64,000 bases of DNA from Rotaria sp. Silwood1 (taxonomy: Eukaryota; Rotifera; Eurotatoria; Philodinida; Philodinidae). The stretch spans positions 863,227 through 927,226 of the forward strand of contig CAJNOP010000059.1 of NCBI GenBank assembly GCA_905250075.1, given 5' to 3'. The notes under the pieces were generated by a model. It was not told the DNA's origin. It was given only the letters and a program-made list of their open reading frames with translations, and ran no database searches. A program made the position numbers and the translations under genes. Below are positions 12,401 through 24,113 of this stretch, piece after piece. How positions within the stretch are numbered: position 1 is the first letter of the stretch; each line of letters begins with the position of its first letter.

Positions 12401-14541
12401 ACGAAAACCATTCAACAGCAGCATGAAATCGTCTCCGTTCAAACTTTATTTTCACGTCTTTGAAAGATTTGCTCATAATGCCAAACCTATAAGTCGCACA
12501 AAATTTGTGAACATAGATTCAGAAAAAGCACAATATTTTAAGTCTACCCAAGTGTTTAATACTTTTACTAACCTTCTTAATCAGTCAAAAAATGAAGGAA
12601 CATGTTATCTAAAAGCTCTCAATGCACCCGTTATTTATATAAAATCAATAGATACTTCTGTTAAATAATTATTAGTTATTTGTATACTATCAAGATTTGA
12701 GTGATTCATTTATGATAGAATTTCATAGAAAGATTTTCTAATTCGTTGAAAAAAAGTTTCTTTATCATTAATCATATCAGAAAAACGCTGTCCACTTAGT
12801 ATTATTTTACAATTTGATAATTTATTTATGATTATCTTTATAAATAATAATCTATTAATGATTAAAAGTTAGTAGTTGAAGATATAGAAGATAACTCAAT
12901 TGAATTAATAGTAGTAATTCCACTATGAATATTATAATTGACTTCTATTTCAAAATCAGTTCGAATATCTGTTTCTGAAAACCATTAATTAATTACAAGG
13001 ATAAACTAAGTATTCAAATAGCTAAAATTATAAAAAATAATATTTCATAAAGAGCTAAATTACACTCTTGACATATCTATCGAAGATGCTAATAATGATC
13101 TGTAGAACATAATACGAAACAGGAAAATCTGTATACAATGGGGTTGAATATATAGATATGGATTATCATTTGGATGATCAGGATTAATAAAAATCGATTT
13201 TAGAATTACTTCATTTTAAAAATATTTCACTTGATAACTAAAAACAATATTAAATAACTCTGAGACTAACGGATAAATATATTCATATGAGTTTTCCATT
13301 AAATTTAATAGATTAAAAGTTATTTTTCTATTTATGTTCCATTCGATGTAATCATTTTGTGTAGTTAGTGTTAAATAATCATGTAAAATAATCTATTTAC
13401 TTAATACAAATTATCATTTTACATTATTTGATATATCTTTAGCTATTTTCATTCAGTGATCATGTCTGCAATAAAATGAACAAAAGTTTTTAAGACATCA
13501 TATCGAGAAATCAATTCTTCATCATAATGAAATAAAACTGAAGGTTAATATTCATCAATCATATGACTGTGTTTAGCAGTTTTTCTAAATATTTTAATTA
13601 AATCATTATTGAAATATCAAAATTACATTTCTTTTTCATATTGAAAACTTTTGCTTTGATGTTACTTAATTGATTTGTATAAATGTGTATGAATGGATTA
13701 GGAATGTTCAGTTTCAGTTTACTGATTGCCAACTCAGTATACTTAATATACATTGACAGATCTATGACAATTAGGCGATGTCGATTGATTGCAATGCTGA
13801 AAAATAAGTTGGTTCATCTACACTGCATCTTCTTTAAATAAATCAATAGTAGAAATATATAACTATTTATATTTTAGGGTTTGAATCGTGTCATATTTCA
13901 TCCATATACATTTAAACAATTGAATGAAATAGTTCAAGCACGTCTTGGTCCTGATTTGTCATCATTATTTGATAAAGATGCACTTGATTTAATTTGTCGA
14001 AAAGTTTCCTCAATATCAGGTGATGTTCGTCGTGTACTTCAGATATGTTCACAAACATTAGATATGGCACAATTAGATAAATTATCAAATAAAGTTACAC
14101 TTGAACATGTACAAAAAACTTTTGAACGTTTATATACATCAACACGAACGATATTTATTCGGTATATTGAAAAAGAGAAAAAGATTTTGTTATATAAATA
14201 ATTGCTTTTATAGAAATTTAAATCCTACTCAACGTAAAGTACTTGAAGCTATTCAAGATGAATTATCATATGGAAAAGGACGAGAAATTACCACGATTAG
14301 TGCTATTTATGATCGACTTGGTATGTCAAATATTTCGTATTTTTTATTTTTATTTTTTTGATTATAATATTTTTTAGATAAAAAAGAATATAGCTTTACA
14401 GATGTTCGTCGTATTTGTGCACAATTATCAGCTTGTGGTTTATTATTATTAGATAAATCATCAAATAGTATTGCTCGGCAAAGTGTTCGTTTGAGCATGC
14501 CTATTCATTTACTTATATTTGCACTTAAAAATAATAATTAA
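9444..14541 (+). CDS. ORC1: Origin recognition complex subunit 1, short form without BAH domain, 9 exons
   Basis: AAA+ ATPase of the complex that marks replication origins and loads MCM helicase. Exons 9444-9905, 9959-10053, 10115-10216, 11269-11440, 11488-11610, 11668-11817, 13878-14161, 14214-14320 and 14378-14541 join in frame to 552 residues. Residues 1-180 are basic, then strongly Asp/Glu-rich (DDDDDDDEEEDEEDDDEDE), apparently disordered. The ORC1 core starts at LPEAPPCREQE and has Walker A GVPGVGKT (about 226-233), Walker B VLLLDE (313-318), sensor-1-type IAIANTLDLPE, and SRLGLNRVIFHPYT; a winged-helix domain ends the protein. Animal ORC1 is usually much longer and starts with a BAH domain, absent here. 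Introns 3 (1.05 kb) and 6 (2.06 kb) are long; intron 6 holds a decayed gene and a MITE fragment. Confidence 0.92.
12690..13665 (-). pseudogene. Decayed reverse-strand gene inside ORC1 intron 6
   Basis: Reverse-strand translation gives long coding-like stretches broken by stops and frame changes: for example HDYLTLTTQNDYIEWNINRK through NLMENSYEYIYPLVSELF (about 13370-13220), one TAA, then FINPDHPNDNPYLYIQPHC and FRIMFYRSLLASSID. Farther on are FSETDIRTDFEIEVNYN (about 12975) and IILSGQRFSDMINDKETFF (about 12800). This composition does not occur in ordinary intron DNA. No intact model can be built, so it is a dead gene copy antisense to ORC1. The family is not recognised. Confidence 0.6.
13699..13745 (+). 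repeat. Fragment of the hAT-like MITE terminal repeat
   Basis: TAGGAATGTTCAGTTTCAGT, continuing TTACTG, closely matches the left end of the MITE at 2333 (TAGGGATGTGCAGTTTCAGT then ATACTG). No opposite end or target duplication is visible, so this is a truncated or solo end, located in ORC1 intron 6. Confidence 0.65.
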
Positions 14542-16389
14542 TCGTTATATTTTTCTTCTAAAAAAATGACCTAATAAAATAAAAACATCTCTAGAAATTA
14601 TCTTTTCATTGCAATGGTTTTCATGTTGGATACAACAAATTGAAGACAAATATAAATCATTGTACGGTGACTATTAATGCAGGTTTTTTGAAATGATAAT
14701 CTATCGGATTATATTGTTGTATTGATTTTATAAGATACTGATCAATAGTTAAATAATTTATTTTTCAAAGGTGTGAGGATCGAACTGAATCTTATAGACA
14801 ACAAGAACATTTGTTTGTTTTTCTATAGTAATGAATTTCTAAAACCATTTGTTTTAATTTTTAGTTTATACTTTAACTATTTCTTTTAAAAGTTCAATAC
14901 AAAGTTTCATATATATATGTATTGTGATTTTGATGACACATCTGGTCTGTTAGATGAAGTCAAAACAAAATTGAATATTAATGAACAAAAAACAGAAATA
15001 TACAGTAGACAAAGTTCAAAGTTGAAATGAGGATAACTGATTCTGATAGCAATTGCCAATTAAATAAAAAATCGAATATCTGACGGAATTTTCAATCAAA
15101 GTTAAACTTGATAGAATACAACTATTCGTGCTTTATATCTTTCAGATTTTCGAATATAAACTATGTATCTAGCGGCGACATTTTTATTATCCTAAGACGC
15201 AATTTTTTTCTAGCATGAGGCTGGAAATATTTGGCTATTTGTACGGTCCCCCCCCCCCCCCCCAAAAAAAAATAAAATCTAAAAGTCTAGCAATTGAATC
15301 TGAAAAGGGATATACGTAATCACCAACAATATAATTTATTTTAGACTAATATTTATTTATTTGGTTTCGTTCAAGACATTTTCGTTAATAACATCAGATA
15401 TTTGACAGATATCAATTGATCAGGACTACCTAAATTTTTATTACTTTTATTTCTCGGATCCAAATAAATGGTAAACGTTCGCTAGCGAAAAATAACTTTC
15501 CAAAGCTATTGACAGACTACAAGGAAATATGGTAAAAGTGGTAGTAGTGATATGGTGTTTCATGGTCATTTTAAGATAATGTTTCCGACTATCTGAATAA
15601 TCGTTCTGCGGGTGGGCTCCTTAGATTATACACATAGGTTAACACAGTATTGTTTTAAGGTGAAGGAGTGTGTAATTTGAAGAAACAATGTTATGTAACA
15701 TATCAAATTATGACGATTTATAGTCGTTTACGAGTATACTTATTCAACCTGGCTTGACAAATTTACTCAAGATATGAAAAGAATATGAATTCTGCTAGTT
15801 TTTTTCGACAGACTATAATCATCTTTTTTTTTTTGAAAGACTATAATAATCGTTCTTTTACCCTTTGTTACTATAGTTTAGTATACTGTCAGATTATTTA
15901 ATGACTAATACTTCAACAGTAGGTTTTGCATCAGTTATGCATTTGATTCATGCTTTTGAAGAATTGATCCTATAAGATAATTTACGCATAAAAAAATTCT
16001 AAATTTAGTTTACGATCGAAAGAGACATTTCTTGTAAGAAGTAAGCTTCGGTAAACATAGATTTTAAATTGAAAGTATTTTGCTTGTGCTGCTCTCTTTA
16101 TTTTTCATCCAAGTGGTTCTTGACAGATTGACAAGAATATGTCAGTGTCCCTCATGATCATATGATAATTATGTGCGTTTTCGACTATATCATGTAAAAA
16201 ATTTCTAGAATCATTCATTGCTTCAAGATTTCACATAGGTGTCGCTGGTATGAAACGCATATGTTATAAATGTACGAAAGAAGCATCCTTTTATTTCTCT
16301 TTTAGCATATTACGAAGAATTAATATCCGTCTTCGCTTTTTTCTGTTCTCTTTCTTTTCTTGCGTACTCTATGATTTGTATGTGGTAGA
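14542..16389. other. Intergenic, no gene seen; C16 tract at 15248
   Basis: About 1.85 kb between ORC1 and the FAD-Rieske gene. It holds a run of 16 C followed directly by nine A at 15248-15272, unusual in this AT-rich setting. I see no coding pattern or RNA gene. The promoter of the next gene should lie close to 16390. Confidence 0.5.
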
Positions 16390-19300
16390 ATGCACGGGTG
16401 CCGCCTCGTGACAATAATCAAACGAATAGTTACTAGTTCTCCTTCACAACTTTACTCGACTACATTTGTTAGATCAAAAAGATTTATGGCTTCAAGTTCG
16501 TTTTTTTCCAAATTAATGAATTAGAATAAATGTAATAAATTGATTTTTTTCAGCAAGTAATACTGATTCGGTGCCTCGCATCGATGATAAAGATGGAACT
16601 TATTCATCTGGATGTACACTATCGTATTGGCTTGATGCATATGAACGACCTAAATTTCCCAAATTAATGGATCATAAAAAGTGCGACTTTCTTGTCGTTG
16701 GTGCTGGAATTTGTATGTGAATTTTTCTTTCAATAAATTAATCTGTAAATTGTTCATATATATTTAGCTGGTATTACAACGGCATATTGTCTTGCTGAAC
16801 ATGATCCATCTAAACAAATAATATTAATTGATGATGGTGAAATATGTTCAGGTGAAACAGGTCGAACAACAGCACATTTACAAATTGAATATGATGATTA
16901 TTATTATGTTATTGAACAAATGTTTGGTGATGAAATTGCACGGCTTGTTTGTCGATCAAATCATGACGCTGTCAATTTTATTGAAAATATTATTAAAAAA
17001 GAAAATATTGATTGTGAATTTGAACGATTACCTGGTTATTTAATACCAGCAAAAGAAAGTCATATAAAAGATGTTATTGATAAAGAATTAATCGCATCAT
17101 TGAAAGCTGGTATGGATGTTGAATTACTTGGTGCAGAATCGAAAAGACCAAAATATCCAACTAATTATCCAATATCACATTGGCTTCGTTTTGCAAATCA
17201 AGGTCAATTTCATCCTTTGAAATATTTATGTACATTATGTCAAATATTAACGAAAAAATTTCAAAATGTACAGATTTTTACAAATAGTCATGTTTTGGAT
17301 ATTCATGATGACAATAAAGAGGATGGTACAGGAGAAGTTTATGTTGTTACATCAGATGGTAAACGAGTAGATTGTAAGAAAATGGTTTTAGCAACGTAAG
17401 TATTAATCAAATGTATGTAGGAGTTGTTTAAAAATGCTGTAGTTGAGTTTTGTCTTTTGCTAACACCTAATTCACACTTTTTATCACAGAAAAGCTTTCA
17501 CTGCTTTTTTTTCAAGAATCACTATGTATGAGGTCGATTTTTTCACTTAGAGAAGCTTTTATCGAGGTGGTTTGATGGTCAGTTTCATTGAAATTGAAAA
17601 CTCAAGAGAATCAGAATAGATGATATCTGTACTTCATTTATTTCATTGTGATTAAGTATAGGAATGCTAACGTTCATTTTGAAACAAACGTATAATTTAG
17701 TAATGAAAAGAATTCAGACAAGAGGTACGAAGATCATTGTCGTTGTGATATTTAGCCTATTGTTTTTACTGTTCATATGATAATATGTAAAGCGATTTGC
17801 TATAGAAAGATTAAAAGAGAAAATGTCGAAGTGGAAATGGATCAAAATATGCTCTAGAAAATTCTGACTATCAGGACATATTCTTCGTTGCCTGGGATAA
17901 TACTAATATTCTCACAGAGATTAAAAGAAAGAGAAAAAAAAATTCACGAGACTCTCGTACGTCAATGTCTTCTTTATCGATAGGATGATCGTGATGATCA
18001 ATCATCGTCACCAAATAGTCATTAATATTTGTAAGAACTTTTATTGAACATCCAATAAGTTTACATTTGGAATGTTTCATAGTTTTATTCCATTTAAAAA
18101 AATATAATCATCTGAGATTTTTTCGACTATTTTATTTAATCTCTATCAGTTATTATTCATCACTATTATTGCTGATTACAGATACAAACCGCTAGGATCA
18201 AGAGAAAAGTCATAATGATCTGCTGACGACTATGTCAGTGCTTAGTAGATCCATCACTTTGGTTTTCGACACTTTCAAGCTTCAAAAAATTTCTTTTCGT
18301 CCTCTCTATATCACACTTATGAAATATGCTAATGTGAAAATAGGTACAACGGAATGTATGTTATAGATCGTGTAGAGACGAATCTTGTCATCCAAGAAAA
18401 TTAATAGTTCGAAAAGAGATTAATAACTCGATTATCAACAGAAGATACCTATGTAAAAACAGTGGCTTAGTTTTCTTATTTGGCTTTTCCAGAAATGATT
18501 GGATGAGTACAACTTCCTGGAATGTCTCCTTGATTAAGAGCCTTTTGAACAGTCTGATATGTAAAAAACTAATAATATTTATATAATGAATAGAAACGTG
18601 CCAGTTAATGACCGAGTAACAATGTATACAAAAATGGCAGAATACCGAACATATGCTATGGTAAGTGGTGTGTCTCAATTGTTTTCTTTTTCAAATAAAT
18701 TTTTTTTCTTATTATAATAAAAGGCATTTGAAGTGGATAAAGGTGTTATTGAACGAGCTCTTTATTGGGATACTGATGAACCATATAATTATCATCGTTT
18801 AACAAATGATGATACAGGAAATTCATCAAAGGAATTGTTAATTGTTGGTGGCAAAGATAATTTGGTATGAATTTTAAATTGATTTTTAGTATCGTTAAAA
18901 ATATTATTCTAGGTTGGTCATCATCTATCTTCATACGAAGATACATTTGCTTCATTAGAAGCTATTGCTCGTTCTAAATTTCCTGTAGCAGGAAAATTAC
19001 GTTATCGTTGGTCAGGTCAAGTTACTGAACCTATTGATACATTACCATTTCATGGTCTTAATCCAGGAAATAAAAATATTTATATCATAACAGGTGATTC
19101 AGGAACTGGTTTGACAAATGGAACAATTGGAGCATTAGTTTGTCGGGATCTTGTATTTGGATATGATAATCCATATGCTAAAATTTATGATCCTAGTCGA
19201 CAAATGACTAAAAGTCCACTTGGATATATTAAACATAATCTTGAAGCAAGTGCAGCTCTCTTCGATTATGTTACTCCTGGTAGTGGTCCAACAGATATTG

Positions 19301-19714
19301 AAGATTTAAAACCTGGAGAAGTCAGTTAAACAACAAAACATAAAGAAAATAATTAAAGTATTATTTGTTTTCTTTGTTTTTTTTTTAAGGGCTGCATTTT
19401 TCGTGAAGGTTTACATAAATTAGCTGTATATAGAGAAACCGATGGAACTATTTATAAATTTTCGGCAATATGTCCACATATGAAAGCCGTTGTTCGTTAT
19501 AATCCATTAGAAAAAACATTTGATTGTCCATTTCATGGATCACGTTTTGATAGATATGGCAAAGTAAAAAACAAAAATGATTTTTATTTTCTTTGCGATT
19601 GATTGATAAATATTTCTTTGTGTTTTCTAGGCTATTAACGGACCTGCAAAACATAATTTAACTGATGGTCATTGTGAAATTATCTTACCAACATCGTCAA
19701 CGCCATTAAAATAA
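16390..19714 (+). CDS. FAD-dependent oxidoreductase with C-terminal Rieske [2Fe-2S] domain, probably mitochondrial, 8 exons
   Basis: Exons 16390-16495, 16554-16712, 16768-17395, 18594-18660, 18724-18864, 18913-19320, 19390-19563 and 19631-19714 join in frame to 588 residues. The first 40 residues are Arg/Ser-rich without acids (RLVTIIKRIVTSSPSQLYS), like a mitochondrial presequence. A DAO-type FAD fold follows: dinucleotide motif VVGAGISG (about 81-88) ending in IDDGEICSGETGRTTAHL, and a C-terminal FAD motif in IYIITGDSGTGLTNGTIGAL. The Rieske domain has both ligand pairs, C531-P-H533 and C549-PF-H552. This FAD-Rieske pairing is known in bacterial and some fungal oxidoreductases, acting on unidentified amines or similar substrates. 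Intron 3 (17396-18593) is 1.2 kb and carries a dispersed repeat. The substrate is unknown. Confidence 0.9.
17861..18200. repeat. Dispersed repeat copy B in FAD-Rieske intron 3
   Basis: Collinear with copy A at 2205-2800. Shared strings include ACAGAGATTA near 17917 and GACTATTTTA through ATTATTCATCACTATTATTG near 18125-18170. This copy lacks the MITE and has about 190 bp of its own sequence between the two conserved blocks. It is non-coding, and the ends are undetermined. Confidence 0.65.
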
Positions 19715-21339
19715 GACAATATGTAAAAAGAAAATAATAAGAGAAATTATGTACTCTAGCATTTCGATATGATGTTTGTTTTATTTATTTTAATTATAAA
19801 AAATATAATCTTGCTACTATAATAGTAAAAATAAAAAACATATATATTACGTTACTATATCAAGCATCAATCTTTTGTTTAATTTACTTTCCATCAGTCT
19901 TAGATTTAACGAAAAATCAGTTGTTCTGATAGGAATAATTCCTATGTTTAGAAAACTGTTGATCAATCGCAAATAATTCTATCAAATAACAATTGAATCA
20001 AGATAGCATAGTATAAAAATGAGAAAATGCAATATTGCATAGCAATAAAATGTTCAGCAACTTCCGAGACTTAGTCTCACACTGTTCTTACGCTCTGCCA
20101 CTGGCTGAGTTACTTTTAATATTTCTTTATTTCTCCAACACCCAGAGTCTTTCTATGATCTTGTGCCACTACATAGTTGTTTTAGTCATTTACCTACTTG
20201 TTTTGAAACAGATGCACAAAACGAATGATGCAACAGGACTGCAGCGATTTCATTTTTAATGTAACCCTATGATCGAATGTCGTAGGAACTTTGTCGTTTT
20301 TTTTATTAGAAATAGCAAAGTGTTTAGTGAAAAAATTCAAGAAAGAATTGAATTGCATTTTTATTTTTACAAACCAGAAATATTTTAAAACAAAGCCATT
20401 GGAAGACTCTTCTGCAACTGCTTTGAATTTAGAAAAAGATTTTATCGAATCAAATCGATTAAGTATTTATTCGTTGAATGTGAGTTGTTCAGGTTGGGAA
20501 TAGAGTTCTCTTGCTGTACCAGAAAAAAAACTATCTAGATGTTTTTTAAAGATCAAAATAAACGCTTTTACGGTGTCCTCGAATATCAATGCTTTTTCTC
20601 TCTGCCCGTTAGAGTCGAGAAAATGAAGTCTACTGAAAGAGAGGTTTCCAGAAGCTATAGATTTCCTATGAAAAAAAGCCTTTCGAGCCTTCTGCCAAAC
20701 TGTATTATTTGAAACAGAATAGAGATTTTCTATGTGAGATATTTAGCAGAAGATTTTTGTTGCCGTTTTATAAATCCTGAATCAAGCAAAACATCTTTTT
20801 TGAATCGTATTGTCTGCTATCTATTCTCGTGTATACTAGACCAATTATTTTAATACTATATGAAAGCCTTTATTCTAGTGCACAACTGTGCACATACGCT
20901 GTTTTAAAAGACCGACAATGAACGATAAAAAAGCTGAAAGAAATATATTTTGATAAAATAATTATGACCGAAGTTGCAGAAGAATTTTCCAAAGTCTTTT
21001 ATTTTAATATAATTCTGGTCTTTGGAAATAGACTCCAATCAAACTCTTCCATGACTTTTTGCACTAGATGCTTTGCTCTTTCTAATAAAAAAAATGAAAT
21101 CTCTACGACATTCCATCACAGCGCTTCATCAAAAAGAAAATGAATATAGAACTTTTGCATCATCCGTTATTCAGGCGCTTTTCTTTTCTAGATGTATAAT
21201 TATAGGGCATAGACGAAAACAAGAGCCACACTCCCAACACCATCAAGTTGGATCTGCTATCATAATATTTTATGCATGATTGTACACTGCAACTTTGACT
21301 TTACTATTTCTTGTCTAAAATTTTAATTGAAGTTTTTTA
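19715..21339. other. Intergenic, no convincing gene
   Basis: Sequence after the FAD-Rieske stop. Short open frames at 20035-20259, 20291-20503 and 21073-21279 have no motif, splice partner or matching reading frame. I see no clear repeat. Confidence 0.45.
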
Positions 21340-22600
21340 ATATTAACGGATATGCTCAGAAATAAAAGATAATATTGTAATTAAAATAGCGAATGCGTCA
21401 GTAAAAAAGCTAACGAATTTGGAAGTACACATTATACTAATGTCCATTTCAGAGTTAAATGGACGTGACCATTTTTTGACTAACTTTTGATCGACTAAAG
21501 CTATCAAGCTCGAGGTTGCGTAGTTGAAAAGAGCCAACTCCAGTGTATCTTTCTGTGTAATTCATTTGAATCCATAGACACTTTTTTTACGCCTGTTTGT
21601 GCAACAGTATATGTGAAAGTCAACAGTTTTATTCCACTATTGATATTTGCACCTTGACATACGAATCCAATAAAGGGAAGAAACACATATTGAGTATCAG
21701 CAGTTCCACAGGATATTGTAATATATAGATGATCATCGACGGATAAAATCTAAGAAAGAAACAAAAAATTTCAAATTGGGTTTCACGTTTTTAATCTTTG
21801 ACGAGTTGACTGATTGAAATCAATATTTTTAATAATTATAACAATTAAAGATGATAAGATTTTATAATCAATTGTTCTTAAATGACTAAGATCAATTAAC
21901 GTATATAAAGAGTGATAGAAATCGGTTGTTTCACAATCAGTTTTCTGAGCATATGATTCATCAATAGTATAGTATAATGTGTTGTCAAATGACCAATCGC
22001 TCGTACTAATAAATCTGATGAAGCCATTCGTCAATCTCTTCAAGATATAAATATAAAAAGCTCCAAGTGGTTAAGATATGAATGGATGCATATGAAATCA
22101 CCAATCGATTAAATCTACATCGCGATTTTAATATAGCAAAATGGTGCGGATGTATGGATGTGGGCGTGGGTGCTGGTGTTGTCTTAACCCCCACTCATAC
22201 ACACACCCATCATCCACTGCAAAGCCACTTTCTCAGTCGTTATCTTTTGTTGTCGACAGAAAAGGTGGTCTTATCATCTTTCGTTAAGTCGATATTCTAG
22301 CTATATTCTTGAATGATATTTGATATTTTCGCTCACACCCAAACGCCTAGAGTAATAGTTACAGCGCTCAAGATATGAGTTCACAGCCGAACCAGGTGTA
22401 GCAGTGTAGGTAATTGATGAGAATATATTCATTAAGTTCATTGCCATGGAAGTCCAAAGCGTTGATGGCTTAGATGAAGAAAATACCCACACTCTTAGCA
22501 AGAGGCAGAAACTGTAAGACAATAGAGAAAAGCATCATCAATGAAAGAAACATAGCAATATGTTTTATTTTTCTCGACATCGATTTTGCTCTCTCCTTGT
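21340..22600 (-). pseudogene. Possible broken gene for a secreted or membrane protein
   Basis: Coding-like pieces on the minus strand cannot be joined into one frame. From the 5' side: a signal-like MSRKIKHIAMFLSLMMLFSI (about 22594); a piece containing NIFSSITYTATPGSAVNSYL (about 22430) in another frame; IDLSHLRTIDYKILSSLIVI (about 21880); VDDHLYITISCGTADTQYVF (about 21730) behind a good acceptor; and a hydrophobic end with FAILITILSFISEH (about 21360). The order signal, ectodomain, hydrophobic tail resembles the gene at 5385-6461, but I cannot show homology. It may be a live gene that I have mis-spliced. Confidence 0.35.
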
Positions 22601-22907
22601 CACTCGTCAACTTGTATTGCTGTTTTGTACTACTGATTGCGTAAATATTGAAAGAAGGAAAGAAAGTGTGCGAGAAAAAAACCCAAAACACTCAAAACAA
22701 CATCATACGTGCAACACATTATATACTTTACAATGAAGCATGCGAGTAGTCTTTAAAGAAAACAATTGCTCTCAATGTTGAAACTTTAGCTCAAACTTGT
22801 TATAGTCATTCGAAAATATCGAAAGATATGCTTTTCTTCACTATCTCAATCATTGTTTCATTAAATTTTCAATAAAGATGATTTTTGATTTTGTTATTTA
22901 GTGAAAC

Positions 22908-23267
22908 ATGCATCGAATTCAAGCCATTTGCTTGGGACACAAGGAAAAATTTATTGATAATTATCAATCAATTGAAAAATTAGAAGCACAAGTGTTGGAA
23001 AAGTATAGAAAATATTTGGTTCAAATAAATGTAAAAGATATATATGTTCCATTCATATTAGCATATAAAAGTGAAGCAACTGGTAAGGAAGAAGTACTAA
23101 CAGACATAAATGTGATTCCCAAGAATAATGGACGTTGGTTTCGATTATTTGTTAAACGGGTATGTAAAACAATAAATCAAATTATTCTTTTTTATTCGGA
23201 CACAGATTTATACGGTGATATATCATTAGATAGGAACGAACAAGATATTCATAGAAGTCTAGATTAA
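22908..23267 (+). CDS. Small unrecognised ORF, 119 aa
   Basis: A single open frame starts at an ATG and encodes a mostly charged 119-residue protein (LEAQVLEKYRKYLVQINVKD in its middle). It has no signal peptide, membrane segment or recognised motif. A possible splice acceptor (TTATTTAG) lies nine bases before the ATG, so it could also be the last exon of a longer gene or start after a spliced 5' UTR. It is followed by the foldback element at 23561 and then the RING-GTPase on the same strand. Confidence 0.4.
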   Translation: MHRIQAICLGHKEKFIDNYQSIEKLEAQVLEKYRKYLVQINVKDIYVPFILAYKSEATGKEEVLTDINVIPKNNGRWFRLFVKRVCKTINQIILFYSDTDLYGDISLDRNEQDIHRSLD

Positions 23268-23559
23268 ATGCTTTCAAGATCCTTTTCGAAATTCGGTCGC
23301 TTGAACTCATGCAGGATACAGAGAAGACGATGAGGTTGAGTTTAATGTATTAGACTAAGTTCCATGTGCACATAGGCCAATGGATAAAAGCCAACAAATA
23401 CGTTGGATGATCAAATATAGACAATTACTGTATTGACAATCTATATAGACTCAATAAAAAATTATTTGATTTGAAGATGGCCGATTCTCACATATATGTA
23501 CTAACGAAAGAACTATCATAAATAACGCCCGACGTTTTAGGTTTTCTTAAGCTCAAAAT

Positions 23560-23902
23560 TAGGTCTCAGTGAGACTAGCAAAAGCCTACGAGGGATTCTT
23601 CTTCATGGTTCTGCGAGACCAAGTTATAGTCATTTTCTTTGAATTTTCGATTGATCCTGAGATATTCACCAAAAATTCCAACAACGAAATTTCGACTTCA
23701 AACTTAGCCCATAGATAGATCTAAGGACCCTTAGAATATGTTGAAAGTTTCTCTTTCGACACGTTAATTTCCAAAAAAAGATTGGCTTACTAGGAAAATC
23801 AAGTTCAAAATCAATTGAAAATTTGGCAAAATGATTATAACTCAGTCTCGCCGGACCATCGAGAAGAACCGGTTTAGACTTTTGCTAGTCTCAGCGAGAC
23901 CT
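23560..23902. mobile_element. Foldback MITE with TA flanks (Tc1/mariner-like), about 340 bp
   Basis: The left end GGTCTCAGTGAGACTAGCAA is mirrored at the right by TTGCTAGTCTCAGCGAGACC. The inverted homology continues inward for about 100 bp per arm (GATTCTTCTTCATGGTTCTG on the left against the complement of the segment near 23860). TA occurs immediately outside both ends (23560-23561 and 23901-23902), as in Tc1/mariner-type insertions. No coding sequence. It lies about 210 bp upstream of the RING-GTPase ATG. Confidence 0.75.
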
Positions 23903-24113
23903 ATTCATGCACTACACAAGAATTCAAACAGTAAATATCAGTTGGAGTGATTCTTTCGTAAGTTTATATGACCTTTCTTGTGAACTGTGTTAACTTTCTA
24001 GTCTTTTAATATTATATTTCGAAAATATTTCTTTTGAATGCTCAAAAATCACATCGAAAGTGTTCTAAGTTTTTTCCTAATGGACGTACTTTTATCATGC
24101 AATTTTTGTGTTA

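Noticed and set aside
5385..22600. Homology between the membrane protein at 5385-6461 and the broken gene at 21340-22600
   Set aside because: Both have signal, ectodomain and hydrophobic tail, but I could not align enough residues to claim common descent.
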